64,000 bases of DNA. It comes from Allochromatium vinosum DSM 180 (GTDB lineage: Bacteria; Pseudomonadota; Gammaproteobacteria; Chromatiales; Chromatiaceae). A program made the translations under genes and the position numbers. Below the pieces are notes generated by a model. It ran no database searches, was not told where the DNA came from, and worked only from the letters and a program-made list of their open reading frames with translations. Below, piece after piece: positions 9,028 to 19,466 of this stretch. Position 1 is the first letter of the stretch. Each line of letters opens with the position of its first letter. Where the stretch lies: assembly GCF_000025485.1 (NCBI RefSeq), contig NC_013851.1, positions 3,220,001 to 3,284,000 of the forward strand, written 5' to 3'.

Positions 9028-10482
9028 TCACTCGAAACCGGCTGGTGCGGCCTGATGCCAGTGCGTCGCGTGCTGGTAGCGGTGGGCGACGTTGAGCAGA
9101 CGGGCTTCCTGGAAGTAGTTGCCGATGATCTGCAACCCGACCGGCAGACCGTCGACGGGTTCGACCGGGATCGACATCCCCGGCAATCCGGCGAGGTTGG
9201 TGGCGATGGTGTAGATGTCGTTGAGATACATCGACACCGGATCGTCCATCTTGGAGCCGAGCTGGAAGGCGGTCGTGGGGCTGGTCGGTCCCATGATGAC
9301 GTCGACCTGCTCGAAGGCGCGCTTGAAATCGTCCGCGATCAACTGGCGGATCTTCTGCGCCTTGAGATAGTAGGCATCGTAATAGCCGGCCGAGAGCACA
9401 TAGGTGCCGATCATGATCCGGCGCTGGACCTCGGGACCGAAGCCCTCGGCGCGACTGCGCTCATAGAGGTCTTGCAGGTCTTTCGGATTGTCGCAGCGAT
9501 GGCCGTAACGCACCCCATCGAAGCGCGCCAGGTTGGATGAGCACTCTGCCGGCGCGACCACATAGTAGACCGGCACCGATAGAGGGCTGTTGGGCAGGCT
9601 GATCTCGACGATCTCGGCGCCGAGCGCCTCGTACTCCTTGATCGCCGCCATGACCGCATCGCCGATGCGCGCATCGAGTCCGGCCCCGAAGTATTCCTTC
9701 GGCAGCCCGATGCGCAAACCGTGCAGATCGTCGTCGAGCGCGTCGACATAGTCCGGCACCGGGACGTCGGCGCTGGTCGAGTCGCGCTCGTCGAAGCCGG
9801 CCATTTCGTCGAGGATGAAGGCCGCGTCCGCCGCCGAGCGCGCCATGACACCGGCCTGATCGAGCGAGGAGGCGAAGGCGATCATGCCCCAGCGCGAGCA
9901 GCGTCCATAGGTCGGCTTGATGCCGGTGACGCCGCACAGCGCCGCCGGCTGACGGATCGATCCGCCGGTGTCGCTGGCGGTCGCCGCCGCGCACAGCCGT
10001 GCGGCCACCGCCGCCGCCGAGCCGCCCGAGGAACCGCCCGGCACGCGAGCCGCGTCCCAGGGATTCCTGACCGGGCCATACCAGCTCGTCTCGTTACTCG
10101 ACCCCATGGCGAACTCGTCCATGTTGGTCTTGCCCAACACCACGGCACCGGCCGCCGCCAGCCGCTCGACGATGGTCGCATCATAGGGCGCGACGAAGCC
10201 GTCGAGCATGCGCGAGCCGCAGCTGGTCTTGAGTCCTTGGGTACAGAAGATGTCCTTGTGCGCGATCGGGATGCCGGTCAGCGGCCCGGCCTCGCCGGAT
10301 CTGAGCGTCTGGTCGGCACGCTCGGCCGTCGCGAGCGCCGATTCGGCCGCCACCGTGATGAAGGAGTTCAGCGCCGGATCGAGCCGCGCGATGCGCTCCA
10401 GATAATGCCGGGTCAGCTCGACGCTGGAATAGGTACGCAGCCGCAGATCCGCGGCCATTTGAGCGATCGATTTGTTCTGCAT
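9028..10482 (-). CDS. gatA: Asp-tRNA(Asn)/Glu-tRNA(Gln) amidotransferase subunit A
   Basis: Amidase subunit of 484 aa that makes ammonia from glutamine for amidating misacylated Glu-tRNA(Gln) or Asp-tRNA(Asn). The Ser-cisSer-Lys catalytic set is visible: Lys76 (HKDIF), Ser151 (GGSSGGS) and Ser175 (DTGGSIRQP). Length is normal. Its start overlaps the gatC stop by one base. The gatB gene that normally completes the operon is not downstream; instead the convergent mgtE follows after 66 bases. Confidence 0.96.
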   Translation of the reverse strand: MQNKSIAQMAADLRLRTYSSVELTRHYLERIARLDPALNSFITVAAESALATAERADQTLRSGEAGPLTGIPIAHKDIFCTQGLKTSCGSRMLDGFVAPYDATIVERLAAAGAVVLGKTNMDEFAMGSSNETSWYGPVRNPWDAARVPGGSSGGSAAAVAARLCAAATASDTGGSIRQPAALCGVTGIKPTYGRCSRWGMIAFASSLDQAGVMARSAADAAFILDEMAGFDERDSTSADVPVPDYVDALDDDLHGLRIGLPKEYFGAGLDARIGDAVMAAIKEYEALGAEIVEISLPNSPLSVPVYYVVAPAECSSNLARFDGVRYGHRCDNPKDLQDLYERSRAEGFGPEVQRRIMIGTYVLSAGYYDAYYLKAQKIRQLIADDFKRAFEQVDVIMGPTSPTTAFQLGSKMDDPVSMYLNDIYTIATNLAGLPGMSIPVEPVDGLPVGLQIIGNYFQEARLLNVAHRYQHATHWHQAAPAGFE

Positions 10483-10769
10483 CAGTCGATGACCTTCGGA
10501 ACCAGATAGAGTCCGCCCTCGGTCAGGGGGGCGATGGACTGGAAGCGTTCGCGCCGGTTCGGCTCACGGGGAACGTCCGGGCGCAGACGCTGGGCCATGT
10601 GCAGCGGATGGGCCATGGGCTCGACGCCTGAGGTGTCGACCGCATCCATCTGGGCGACCAGATCGAGGATGTTGGTGAGGTCCGTGGCATAGCGCGCGCG
10701 CTGCTCGGGAGCGATGGCGAGCCGCGCCAGATGGGCGATCTTGTCGATGTCGGATGAATCCAGTGACAT
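10482..10769 (-). CDS. gatC: Asp-tRNA(Asn)/Glu-tRNA(Gln) amidotransferase subunit C
   Basis: Small stabilising subunit of 95 aa that wraps around GatA. It begins [19 protein letters not shown] and contains [17 protein letters not shown], both typical. The open frame extends upstream to 10976, but the added sequence is not family-like, so the ATG at 10769 is preferred. It is the first gene of gatC-gatA and diverges from mreB across about 245 bases. Confidence 0.93.
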   Translation of the reverse strand: MSLDSSDIDKIAHLARLAIAPEQRARYATDLTNILDLVAQMDAVDTSGVEPMAHPLHMAQRLRPDVPREPNRRERFQSIAPLTEGGLYLVPKVID

Positions 10770-10872
10770 GTTGCAGCAGCCGTTGGCAGTAAAATGGGCG
10801 AAAATAGCACAAAAGGGCGTCCGGGCGGGCGACTCTGCCCGGCATTCCCGAAGACCGGACACAGCGGGCGCC

Positions 10873-10901
10873 TTGCCGATCCAAGCCCGCATTGCTAGAT
10901 T
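10873..10901 (+). promoter_or_regulatory. Candidate sigma-70 promoter for mreB
   Basis: TTGCCG (10873-10878), a 17-base spacer and TAGATT (10896-10901) point towards mreB in the gatC/mreB divergent gap. The predicted start leaves a leader of about 107 bases. Read by eye only. Confidence 0.4.
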
Positions 10902-10903
10902 AG

Positions 10904-12061
<1,158 letters not shown>

Positions 12062-12104
12062 CAACCAAGAGCGTTCGCGGACTCTCTCGCCGAGGACTGC
12101 CGTC

Positions 12105-12986
12105 ATCAAACCTCTGTTCAACCCTGGCCCATCACCCAATGTCCGCGTCATCCTGGCCGTGCTGATGGCGCTCGGGTTGCTCGTGGCCGATCATCATCAG
12201 CACCACCTGGAACTGCTGCGCACGGCGCTCTCACTCGTCACCTATCCGTTGCAACTGGCCTCCGACCGACCCAGCCAACTCTTTCGCGAGGCCCGTGAAC
12301 GCTTCGTCAGGCAGGACGTCCTGCGCGACGAAAACGCCGAACTGCATCGCGAAAACCTGCTGCTCAAGGCGCGACTCCAGCAATTCGATTCGATGGAGGC
12401 CGAGAACGCGCGTCTGCGCGACCTGCTCGGCTCCTCGCTCGACGTCGGCGAGCGGGTGCTGATCGCCGAGATCATGGCCGTCGAACTCGCGCCCTATCGT
12501 CAGCAGGTCATGCTCAACAAGGGCACCAATGCCGGGGTTTTCGTCGGTCAACCCGTGCTCGACGCCAATGCGGTGATGGGGCAGGTCATCCGCACCAATC
12601 CGTTCTCTTCAGTGGTCCTGCTGATCACCGACTCGGATCATGCGCTACCGGTCGAGGTCAATCGCAACGGACTGCGCACCATCGCCGCCGGCACCGGTCC
12701 CAATCAGGATCTCGAACTGCTCTATATCCCCAAGAACGCCGACATCCAGGTCGATGATCTGTTAGTGACCTCGGGAATGGACGGACGCTTTCCCGCCGGC
12801 TATCCGGTAGCACGGGTCAAGACCGTGCGCCAGGATCCGGACAACCCCTTCACCACCGTCCTGGCCGCGCCCACGGCCCGGCTCGATCGCAGCCGCGAAG
12901 TCCTGCTGGTCTGGAATCTGAACGAGACCTCACGCCTGCAGGCCCTGACCGCCGAGGCCCTCCAGCCCAGGGACATGCCGCAGTGA
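12105..12986 (+). CDS. mreC: Rod shape-determining protein MreC (probable ATC start)
   Basis: Bitopic membrane protein of about 293 aa linking MreB to the periplasmic elongation machinery. One membrane helix (about VRVILAVLMALGLLVAD) is followed by a coiled coil (residues about 60-100) and the periplasmic beta domains. ATG/GTG starts exist only at 12159/12165, inside the membrane helix. Upstream, in the same frame, the sequence reads IKPLFNPGPS, which aligns with the MKPIF.RGPS start of E. coli MreC. A GAGGA site at 12092-12096 stands eight bases before the ATC at 12105. The start is inference; the gene itself is certain. The end overlaps mreD by four bases. Confidence 0.93.
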   Translation: MKPLFNPGPSPNVRVILAVLMALGLLVADHHQHHLELLRTALSLVTYPLQLASDRPSQLFREARERFVRQDVLRDENAELHRENLLLKARLQQFDSMEAENARLRDLLGSSLDVGERVLIAEIMAVELAPYRQQVMLNKGTNAGVFVGQPVLDANAVMGQVIRTNPFSSVVLLITDSDHALPVEVNRNGLRTIAAGTGPNQDLELLYIPKNADIQVDDLLVTSGMDGRFPAGYPVARVKTVRQDPDNPFTTVLAAPTARLDRSREVLLVWNLNETSRLQALTAEALQPRDMPQ

Positions 12987-13501
12987 AGACCGTCAAGAAG
13001 CGCGCGAGCAAACCGTCCTACAAGCCCCGTCAGCCCTTCTGGCCGATCGCGCTCTCACTCACGCTGGCGATGTACCTGACCATCCTGCCGCTGTCGGACT
13101 GGCCCTGGGACTACCGCCCACCCTGGACCGTGCTGGCCATCCTCTTCTGGTGCTTTGCCACACCGCGCCGGGTCGGCATCTTCACGGGGTTCGTGGTCGG
13201 CCTGATGCTCGACGTGCTCACCGGCGCCCTGCTCGGTCAGCACGCGCTGTCCCTCTCGGTCACGGCCTATCTGGCGCTGGTGCTGCGCCCGCGCATCCGC
13301 ATCTTTCCACCGTGGCAGCAGGCCTTCTTCGTGGCGCTGATCCTGTTGACCGAGCGACTGCTGACCCTCTGGATCATCGGCGCGACCGGGCAACCGATGC
13401 CGGCCCTGACCTACTGGATCTCGGCGCTGGTCGGTCTGGCCTTCTGGCCGATCATGGCCTGGCTGCTGGTGCCTTTCGAACGCCGCCTGGGGTTGGGTTG
13501 A
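12983..13501 (+). CDS. mreD: Rod shape-determining membrane protein MreD
   Basis: 172-aa integral membrane protein of the elongasome with about five hydrophobic segments. An N-terminal basic stretch precedes FWPIALSLTLAMYLTILPL. The interior FVVGLMLDVLTGALLGQHAL segment is the recognisable family part. It overlaps mreC (ATGA type junction) and is followed after five bases by mrdA, so it sits inside one translational unit. Confidence 0.94.
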   Translation: MKTVKKRASKPSYKPRQPFWPIALSLTLAMYLTILPLSDWPWDYRPPWTVLAILFWCFATPRRVGIFTGFVVGLMLDVLTGALLGQHALSLSVTAYLALVLRPRIRIFPPWQQAFFVALILLTERLLTLWIIGATGQPMPALTYWISALVGLAFWPIMAWLLVPFERRLGLG

Positions 13502-13506
13502 GCGAT

Positions 13507-15381
13507 ATGCTCGAAAGCAGTCTGGAGGATCGCCAGCGCGAACAGCGTCTGGTCAGGACGCGCGCCATCGTGGCGGGCGTGTTCGTCGTCCTTGGGCTGA
13601 GCCTGATCCTGGCGCGTCTGTTCCATCTGCAACTGGAGCTTCACGAGCATTTCACGGTCCTGTCGACCGAGAACCGGGTCAAGATCCAGCCGGTACCGCC
13701 CAACCGCGGGCTGATCTTCGATGCCAAAGGCGTGGTGCTCGCCGAGAATCATCCGTCTTTCTCGCTGGTGATCACGATCGAGAAGGTCGGGGATCTGAAG
13801 GCCACCATCGACGAACTCAAAAAGCTGATACCGATCGAGGATGGCGACCTGTCGCGCTTCGAGCGTCTCAAACGCCAGCGCATGCGCTTTCAGCCGGTCC
13901 CCATCCGCTTGAACCTGACGTCCGAAGAAGTAGCCCGCTTTGCCGTCGACGGCTATCGTTTCCCAGGTGTCGAGGTCCATGCCGAGCTGATCCGCACCTA
14001 TCCAAAGGGCGAACTCACGGCCCATGTGCTCGGCTATGTCGGACGCATCAACGAAAAGGAACTGGCGCGCATCGACAAGGGCAACTATGCCGGCACCAAC
14101 TTCATCGGCAAGGGCGGCGTGGAACTGGCCCACGAGGACGTGCTGCACGGCAAGGTCGGCTATCAGCAGGTCGAGGTCAATGCGCGCGGACGCATCCTGC
14201 GCACGCTCGAGAGCACGCCGCCGGCACCGGGTCAGGATCTCTATCTCTATCTCGACATCGCGCTGCAACAGGCGGCCACCGAGGCGCTCGGCGAGAATCG
14301 CGGCTCGATCGTGGCCATCGATCCGCGCAGCGGCGGCGTGCTGGCCCTGGTGAGCACACCGAGCTTCGACCCCAACCTCTTCGTCGAGGGGATCAGCCAG
14401 AGCAATTACGACGCCCTGCTCCACTCGCCCGACAAACCGCTCTACAACCGCGCCATTCGCGGTCAGTATCCGCCCGGCTCCACGGTCAAGCCTTTCATCG
14501 GGCTCGGCGGTCTGTCGCTGGGGTTCGTCACGCCGCGCAAATCGACCTTTTGTCCGGGTTACTTCTCGCTGCCGGGCCAGAAGCACCGCTTCCGCTGCTG
14601 GCGGCGCGGCGGACATGGCACGGTCGATCTGGAGCTGGGCATCGTGCAATCCTGCGATGTCTATTTCTACTGGCTGGCCAACCAGATGGGAGTCGACAAA
14701 CTCCACGCTTTCCTTTCGGAATTCGGTTTCGGTTCGCGAACCGGCGTCGACGTCTCGGGCGAGCTGCCCGGACTCCTCCCGTCGCGCGAATGGAAGGAGC
14801 GCGTACGCAAACAGCCATGGTATCCGGGCGAGACGCTCATCATGGGCATCGGTCAGGGCTATTTCCTGGCCACGCCCATGCAACTGGCGGCGGCCACCGC
14901 CGCCCTGGCCAACAAGGGGCACTTCATCCAGCCGCGACTGGCCTATGCGCGACGTGTGCCGGGGGCCGACGTGGCGACCGTCTTCCCCACGGTTGCACGT
15001 CAGATCCAGATCACCAATCCGGGCGATTGGGACATCGCCATCGAGGACATGGCCAAGGTCGTGGAGAGCCAGCGCGGAACAGCCAAGCGCATCCACTCCA
15101 ACGACTACCGGATCGCCGGCAAGACCGGCACCTCGCAGGTCTTCACCATCGGCCAGAAGGAGCGCTACGACGCGTCCAAGATCTCGGAGCGTCTGCGCGA
15201 TCACGCGCTCTTCGTCGCCTTCGCGCCGGTCGAGGATCCGCGCATCGCCGTGGCGGTGATGGTGGAGAACGGCGGTTCGGGTAGCGGGACCGCCGCGCCG
15301 ATCGCACGCCGGGTCATCGATGCCTATCTCGGCGGCACGCCGCTACCGGACGAATCGGGGGAGACGCCGGATGGCGACTGA
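13507..15381 (+). CDS. mrdA: Penicillin-binding protein 2 (elongation transpeptidase)
   Basis: Class B penicillin-binding protein of 624 aa that cross-links peptidoglycan during elongation, partner of RodA. A single N-terminal membrane anchor lies at about residues 18-38 and is followed by the dimerisation/pedestal domain. The transpeptidase domain has the catalytic Ser325 in PPGSTVKPF, the SCD motif (VQSCDVYFYW) and KTGTS. The ATG at 13507 gives the standard start; the frame is open to 13150 only as an overlap with mreD. It overlaps rodA by 11 bases. Confidence 0.97.
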   Translation: MLESSLEDRQREQRLVRTRAIVAGVFVVLGLSLILARLFHLQLELHEHFTVLSTENRVKIQPVPPNRGLIFDAKGVVLAENHPSFSLVITIEKVGDLKATIDELKKLIPIEDGDLSRFERLKRQRMRFQPVPIRLNLTSEEVARFAVDGYRFPGVEVHAELIRTYPKGELTAHVLGYVGRINEKELARIDKGNYAGTNFIGKGGVELAHEDVLHGKVGYQQVEVNARGRILRTLESTPPAPGQDLYLYLDIALQQAATEALGENRGSIVAIDPRSGGVLALVSTPSFDPNLFVEGISQSNYDALLHSPDKPLYNRAIRGQYPPGSTVKPFIGLGGLSLGFVTPRKSTFCPGYFSLPGQKHRFRCWRRGGHGTVDLELGIVQSCDVYFYWLANQMGVDKLHAFLSEFGFGSRTGVDVSGELPGLLPSREWKERVRKQPWYPGETLIMGIGQGYFLATPMQLAAATAALANKGHFIQPRLAYARRVPGADVATVFPTVARQIQITNPGDWDIAIEDMAKVVESQRGTAKRIHSNDYRIAGKTGTSQVFTIGQKERYDASKISERLRDHALFVAFAPVEDPRIAVAVMVENGGSGSGTAAPIARRVIDAYLGGTPLPDESGETPDGD

Positions 15382-16501
15382 TCCACTGTCCTCGCGGACG
15401 AACTGGGAGGTCGATGCGCCCGAGAGCGGCTGGCTGCGCCGGCTGCATATCGATGCGCCGCTCATGACCGGACTGCTGGCGCTCTGCGGCTTCGGCCTGG
15501 TAGTGCTCTACAGCGCCGGTGACCGCGAGCTGGTGATGGTCGAGCGCCAGCTCCTGCGTCTGGGCATCGCCTTCGGCATCATGCTGGCCATCGCCCAGAT
15601 GCACCCCAGCCAGTTCAAGCGCTGGTCGCTGGGACTCTATGTGTTGGGTGTACTGATGCTGGTGGCGGTGCTTTTGATCGGCGACATCGGCAAGGGCGCG
15701 CAACGCTGGCTCGATTTCGGCGTAGTGCGCTTCCAGCCCTCGGAGCTGCTCAAGCTCGCCGTGCCCATGACCGTGGCCTGGGTATTGTCGCTGCGCCCGT
15801 TGCCGCCGCGTCTGTCGGTCGTGCTGCTGGCGGCGGTTCTGAGCCTGATCCCGGTCGGGCTGATCGCCAAGCAGCCGGACCTGGGCACCTCGCTGCTGGT
15901 CCTGAGCGCAGGCGTCATGGTGCTCTTCATCGCCGGACTGAGCTGGCGCATGATCACCGGACTGGCGGCCATCGCCGCCGCCGTGGCGCCACTGGTCTGG
16001 ATGCACATGCACGACTACCAGCGCGCGCGCGTCATGACCCTGCTCGATCCGCAGTCCGACCCGCTCGGAAGCGGCTACCACATCATCCAGTCCCAGATCG
16101 CCATCGGCTCGGGCGGACTCTCGGGCAAGGGCTGGCTCAACGGCACCCAGTCGCACCTGGAGTTCCTGCCCGAGCGCCACACCGACTTCATCTTCGCCGT
16201 GATCGGCGAGGAATTCGGCTTCACCGGCATCCTGGCGCTGATGGCGCTCTACCTGTTCATCATCGGACGCGGACTCATGATCGCCGCGCGCGCTCAGGAC
16301 AACTACGAGCGCCTGCTCGCCGGCGGCCTGACGCTGGTGTTCTTCGTCTATCTGTTCGTCAACACCGGCATGGTGAGCGGTCTGCTGCCGGTGGTCGGCG
16401 TGCCCCTGCCCCTGGTCAGCTATGGCGGCACCTCGATGGTGACACTCATGGCCGGTTTCGGGATACTGATGTCGATCGAGACCCACCGTGCCAGAAAATG
16501 A
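15371..16501 (+). CDS. rodA: Peptidoglycan glycosyltransferase RodA
   Basis: SEDS-family glycan polymerase of 376 aa, partner of PBP2 in rod elongation (also called mrdB). About ten membrane helices are visible. Family signatures include GAQRWLDFG..RFQPSELLKLA in the middle and GLLPVVGVPLPLVSYGGTS near the C-terminus. The start at 15371 overlaps mrdA, and the end overlaps rlpA (ATGA), so translation is probably coupled along the cluster. Confidence 0.97.
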   Translation: MATDPLSSRTNWEVDAPESGWLRRLHIDAPLMTGLLALCGFGLVVLYSAGDRELVMVERQLLRLGIAFGIMLAIAQMHPSQFKRWSLGLYVLGVLMLVAVLLIGDIGKGAQRWLDFGVVRFQPSELLKLAVPMTVAWVLSLRPLPPRLSVVLLAAVLSLIPVGLIAKQPDLGTSLLVLSAGVMVLFIAGLSWRMITGLAAIAAAVAPLVWMHMHDYQRARVMTLLDPQSDPLGSGYHIIQSQIAIGSGGLSGKGWLNGTQSHLEFLPERHTDFIFAVIGEEFGFTGILALMALYLFIIGRGLMIAARAQDNYERLLAGGLTLVFFVYLFVNTGMVSGLLPVVGVPLPLVSYGGTSMVTLMAGFGILMSIETHRARK

Positions 16502-17109
16502 GCCGGATCATGCGTGACACCCTCTTCTTACCGCCCCTCATCGCCATCCTGCTGCTCTCACTGGCCGGCTGCGCCAGTCGCGGCGAACTCGACGATGAGG
16601 CCATCGCCCGCATCCCGGATGCCGTGCCCAAGGTCGAGCCGCTGGCCAAGTCGGGCAACCCCGAGTCCTATGTGGTCTTCGGCCGGCGCTATTTCACCCA
16701 GAAGTCCGCGCGCGGCCATGTCGAGCGCGGACTGGCCTCCTGGTATGGACGGCCCTTTCATGGCCGCCGGACCAGCTCGGGCGAGACCTACGACATGTAT
16801 GCCATGAGCGCGGCGCACAAGACGCTACCGCTGCCGACCTATGCGCGCGTCACCAATCTCGAAAACGGTCGCCGTGTCGTGGTGCGGATCAACGATCGCG
16901 GCCCCTTTCACGACGGTCGCGTCATCGATCTCTCCTACACGGCCGCCGTCAAGCTCGGAATGAAGCGCCAGGGCACGGCGCGAGTGGAAGTCCAGGCGAT
17001 CGATCCCAGACGCCGTTTCTGGAGCTTCCTGCCCTTCCTGGCTGACCACTCCGAGGCCGAGAGCGACACTGGCCGCCCGACCCGCGCGGCGGCTTCGCTA
17101 CAAAACTGA
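16498..17109 (+). CDS. rlpA: Septal ring lytic transglycosylase RlpA family lipoprotein
   Basis: Outer-membrane lipoprotein of 203 aa. The signal peptide ends in a lipobox (LLSLAGC), and the double-psi beta-barrel domain follows with GLASWYG, HGRRTSSGETYD and RINDRGPFHDGRVIDLS. In Pseudomonas RlpA is a lytic transglycosylase acting on denuded glycan. The protein stops about 35 residues after the barrel, so the C-terminal SPOR domain found in many RlpA proteins is missing; septal targeting by SPOR is therefore not expected. Confidence 0.93.
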   Translation: MSRIMRDTLFLPPLIAILLLSLAGCASRGELDDEAIARIPDAVPKVEPLAKSGNPESYVVFGRRYFTQKSARGHVERGLASWYGRPFHGRRTSSGETYDMYAMSAAHKTLPLPTYARVTNLENGRRVVVRINDRGPFHDGRVIDLSYTAAVKLGMKRQGTARVEVQAIDPRRRFWSFLPFLADHSEAESDTGRPTRAAASLQN

Positions 17110-17187
17110 AACACTGTGCCATTTTTGCGATTTGAGGGGTAAAATGCGCCACAATTCTCTCGCCACCCCCGAGTTTTCGGATCACCC

Positions 17188-18330
17188 ATGAAATCAGCCA
17201 TCAAGCGCCTGCTCCCGTGGTTTCTGCTGCTGCTCCCGCTCGGCCTGCCCGTCGGTGCGCAAACGACGACGCCCGCTCCTCCCGAACTGGAGGCCAAGGG
17301 TTATCTGCTGGTCGACTTCCATACGGGCAAGACCCTGGCCGAACTCAACGCCGACGAGCGGCTCGAGCCGGCGAGTCTGACCAAGATCATGACGGCCTAC
17401 ACGGTGTTCCGCGAACTGGCCTCCGAGCGCATCAAACTCACCGATCAGGTGTTGGTCAGCGAGAAGGCCTGGCGCACCGGCGGCTCCAAGATGTTCATCG
17501 AGGTCGGCAAGCATGTCAGTCTGGAGGATCTGCTCAAGGGCATGATCATCCAGTCGGGCAACGATGCCAGCGTGGCCCTGGCCGAATACGTCTCGGGCAA
17601 CGTCGAGTCCTTCGCCAATCTCATGAACGCCCATGCCAAGCGGCTCGGCATGACCAACAGCCATTTCACCAACCCCAATGGCCTGCCGGACCCCGAGCTC
17701 TATACGACCGCGCGTGACATGGCGCGGGTCGCCGTGGCCCTGATCCGCGAGTTTCCCGAGTACTACGCCTGGTACTCCAACCAGGAGTTCACCTACAACG
17801 GCATCACCCAGGCCAATCGCAACCCGCTACTCAAGCGCGATCCCACGGCCGACGGCATCAAGACCGGCTACACCAAGGCGGCCGGTTACTGTCTGGTCGG
17901 ATCGGCCAAGCGCGACGACATGCGCCTGATCTCGGTCGTGATGGGCACGCCCAGCCCCAGGGCACGCGCCGAGGCCAGCCTGGCCCTGCTCAACTATGGT
18001 TTCCGCACCTACGAGAGCCACAAGCTCTACCCCGTCGGTCAGCCGATCGAGAACCTGCGCGTCTGGTATGGCGAACAGGACACCCTCCCCGTGGGACCGG
18101 AGCGCGACGTGGTGGCCACGATCCCGCGCGGCCAGTACGACAAGCTCAGCGCACGTATCGAGAAGACCTCCGACATGAACGCCCCCATCGCTCAGGGCGA
18201 CCAGCTCGGCGACGTGGTGGTGTCGATGGGTGAGGAGGAAGTCACGCGCATTCCGCTCGTCGCGCTCCAGGATCTGCCCAAGGGCGGTCTCTGGCGTCAG
18301 GCCAAGGACAGCGTGTTGCGGATGTTCTGA
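17188..18330 (+). CDS. dacA: D-alanyl-D-alanine carboxypeptidase (PBP5/6 type)
   Basis: Periplasmic carboxypeptidase of 380 aa that trims the terminal D-alanine of peptidoglycan stem peptides. It has a signal peptide ending about VGAQ. The catalytic SxxK is Ser63-Lys66 in ASLTKIM, the SGN triad is in IQSGNDAS, and KTG is in GIKTGYTKAAG. The C-terminal PBP5 domain ends with an amphipathic tail (KDSVLRMF) for membrane anchoring. The upstream gap holds a TAAAAT-like -10 element. The released D-alanine fits the aminotransferase gene immediately downstream. Confidence 0.96.
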   Translation: MKSAIKRLLPWFLLLLPLGLPVGAQTTTPAPPELEAKGYLLVDFHTGKTLAELNADERLEPASLTKIMTAYTVFRELASERIKLTDQVLVSEKAWRTGGSKMFIEVGKHVSLEDLLKGMIIQSGNDASVALAEYVSGNVESFANLMNAHAKRLGMTNSHFTNPNGLPDPELYTTARDMARVAVALIREFPEYYAWYSNQEFTYNGITQANRNPLLKRDPTADGIKTGYTKAAGYCLVGSAKRDDMRLISVVMGTPSPRARAEASLALLNYGFRTYESHKLYPVGQPIENLRVWYGEQDTLPVGPERDVVATIPRGQYDKLSARIEKTSDMNAPIAQGDQLGDVVVSMGEEEVTRIPLVALQDLPKGGLWRQAKDSVLRMF

Positions 18331-18343
18331 TGGGCGATCGCAC

Positions 18344-19204
18344 GTGAACGAACTCTATCTCAACGGCGCCTTCGTGCCGCCCGAGGCCGCGCACATCTCG
18401 GTCATGGACCGTGGATTCCTGTTCGGCGACGGCGTCTACGAGGTCATCCCGAGCTATGGCGGACATTTCCTGGGTCTGGAGCCGCATCTCGACCGGCTGG
18501 ACGCGAGCCTCGCCGCCATGCGGCTGGAGGCGCCGCTCGCGCGTGAGGACTGGCGCGCGGTGCTGCGGCGGCTGATCGGCGAGCCGCCGGCCGCAGATCA
18601 GTACGTCTATCTCCAGGTGACGCGCGGCACGGCGCCCGAGCGCGATCATCTCTGTCCCGCAGGTGTGCGACCGACCGTGCTCGCCTTCGCCAAGCCGATC
18701 AAGCCGCGCGCGCCCGCCATCGCCGAACAGGGCGTCGCCTGCATCACCCATCCCGACATCCGCTGGCTGCGCGGCGATATCAAGTCGATCTCGCTGGCGG
18801 CGGCGGTGCTGATGCGCCGCGAGGCCGCCGACGCCGATGCGCTGGAGACCATCATGCACCGCGACGGCTGGGTGACGGAGGGCGCGGTCTCCAACGTCTT
18901 CGTCGTCGCCGGAGGCGCGCTCATGACCCCGCCCAAGAGCCGGCTGCTGCTCTCGGGCATCACGCGCGAACTGGCCCTGACCCTGGCGCACGAGCACGGT
19001 CTGGAGTTCGTGGAACGGCCGGTCGCGCTCGACATCCTGCGCGCGGCCGACGAGATCTGGCTCAGCAGTTCGACCCGTGAGGTGCTGCCGGTCACGCGGC
19101 TCGACGGCGAACTGGTGGGCGACGGGCGTCCGGGACTGCTCTGGCGCCGGATGGATGCCCTCTATCAGGACTACAAGGCACGGGTGCGAGCAGGCCATGT
19201 CTGA
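18344..19204 (+). CDS. dat: D-amino acid aminotransferase (class IV PLP enzyme)
   Basis: Class IV aminotransferase of 286 aa, closest in pattern to D-alanine transaminase. It starts NELYLNGAFVPPEAAHISVMDRGFLFGDGVYEVIP, split here by family-typical D-R-G-F-L and G-D-G-V-Y-E motifs; the PLP lysine is in GDIKSISL. The GTG at 18344 gives the usual N-terminus. Coming 13 bases after dacA, it may recycle D-alanine released by that enzyme; this is inference. Branched-chain or aminodeoxychorismate lyase activity cannot be excluded from sequence, but the DRG start and neighbourhood favour D-amino acids. Confidence 0.88.
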   Translation: MNELYLNGAFVPPEAAHISVMDRGFLFGDGVYEVIPSYGGHFLGLEPHLDRLDASLAAMRLEAPLAREDWRAVLRRLIGEPPAADQYVYLQVTRGTAPERDHLCPAGVRPTVLAFAKPIKPRAPAIAEQGVACITHPDIRWLRGDIKSISLAAAVLMRREAADADALETIMHRDGWVTEGAVSNVFVVAGGALMTPPKSRLLLSGITRELALTLAHEHGLEFVERPVALDILRAADEIWLSSSTREVLPVTRLDGELVGDGRPGLLWRRMDALYQDYKARVRAGHV

Positions 19205-19466
19205 CCAAACAGAAACCCTGATGACCTTTCCCTGCCGCTTCGCGGTCAAGGCCATGGGACCGGCCGGACGCGGACTGGAAGCGGTCGTGGTCGAGATCGT
19301 CAGCCGTCATGCCGAGGGCGTCGACGAGACGGCGATCTCGGTGCGCGAGAGCCGGGGCGGCAAATGGATCGCCGTCACCCTGACCTTCGAGGCCCACAGC
19401 AAGCCCCAGCTCGACGCCATCTACCAGGAACTCAGCGCCCACGAACTGGTGGCCTGGGCGCTGTGA
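19197..19466 (+). CDS. ybeD: YbeD-like DUF493 protein
   Basis: Small cytoplasmic protein of 89 aa with a ferredoxin-like ACT-type fold in known members; function unproven. Family features are the [11 protein letters not shown] start and the C-terminal [12 protein letters not shown]. The start overlaps the aminotransferase by eight bases and the stop overlaps the lipB GTG by four. The dacA-ybeD-lipB order is conserved in gammaproteobacteria. Confidence 0.92.
   Translation: MSDQTETLMTFPCRFAVKAMGPAGRGLEAVVVEIVSRHAEGVDETAISVRESRGGKWIAVTLTFEAHSKPQLDAIYQELSAHELVAWAL

Noticed and set aside
13411-15204. 597-codon minus-strand open frame opposite mrdA
   Set aside because: Shadow of a confident penicillin-binding protein gene; no motifs.
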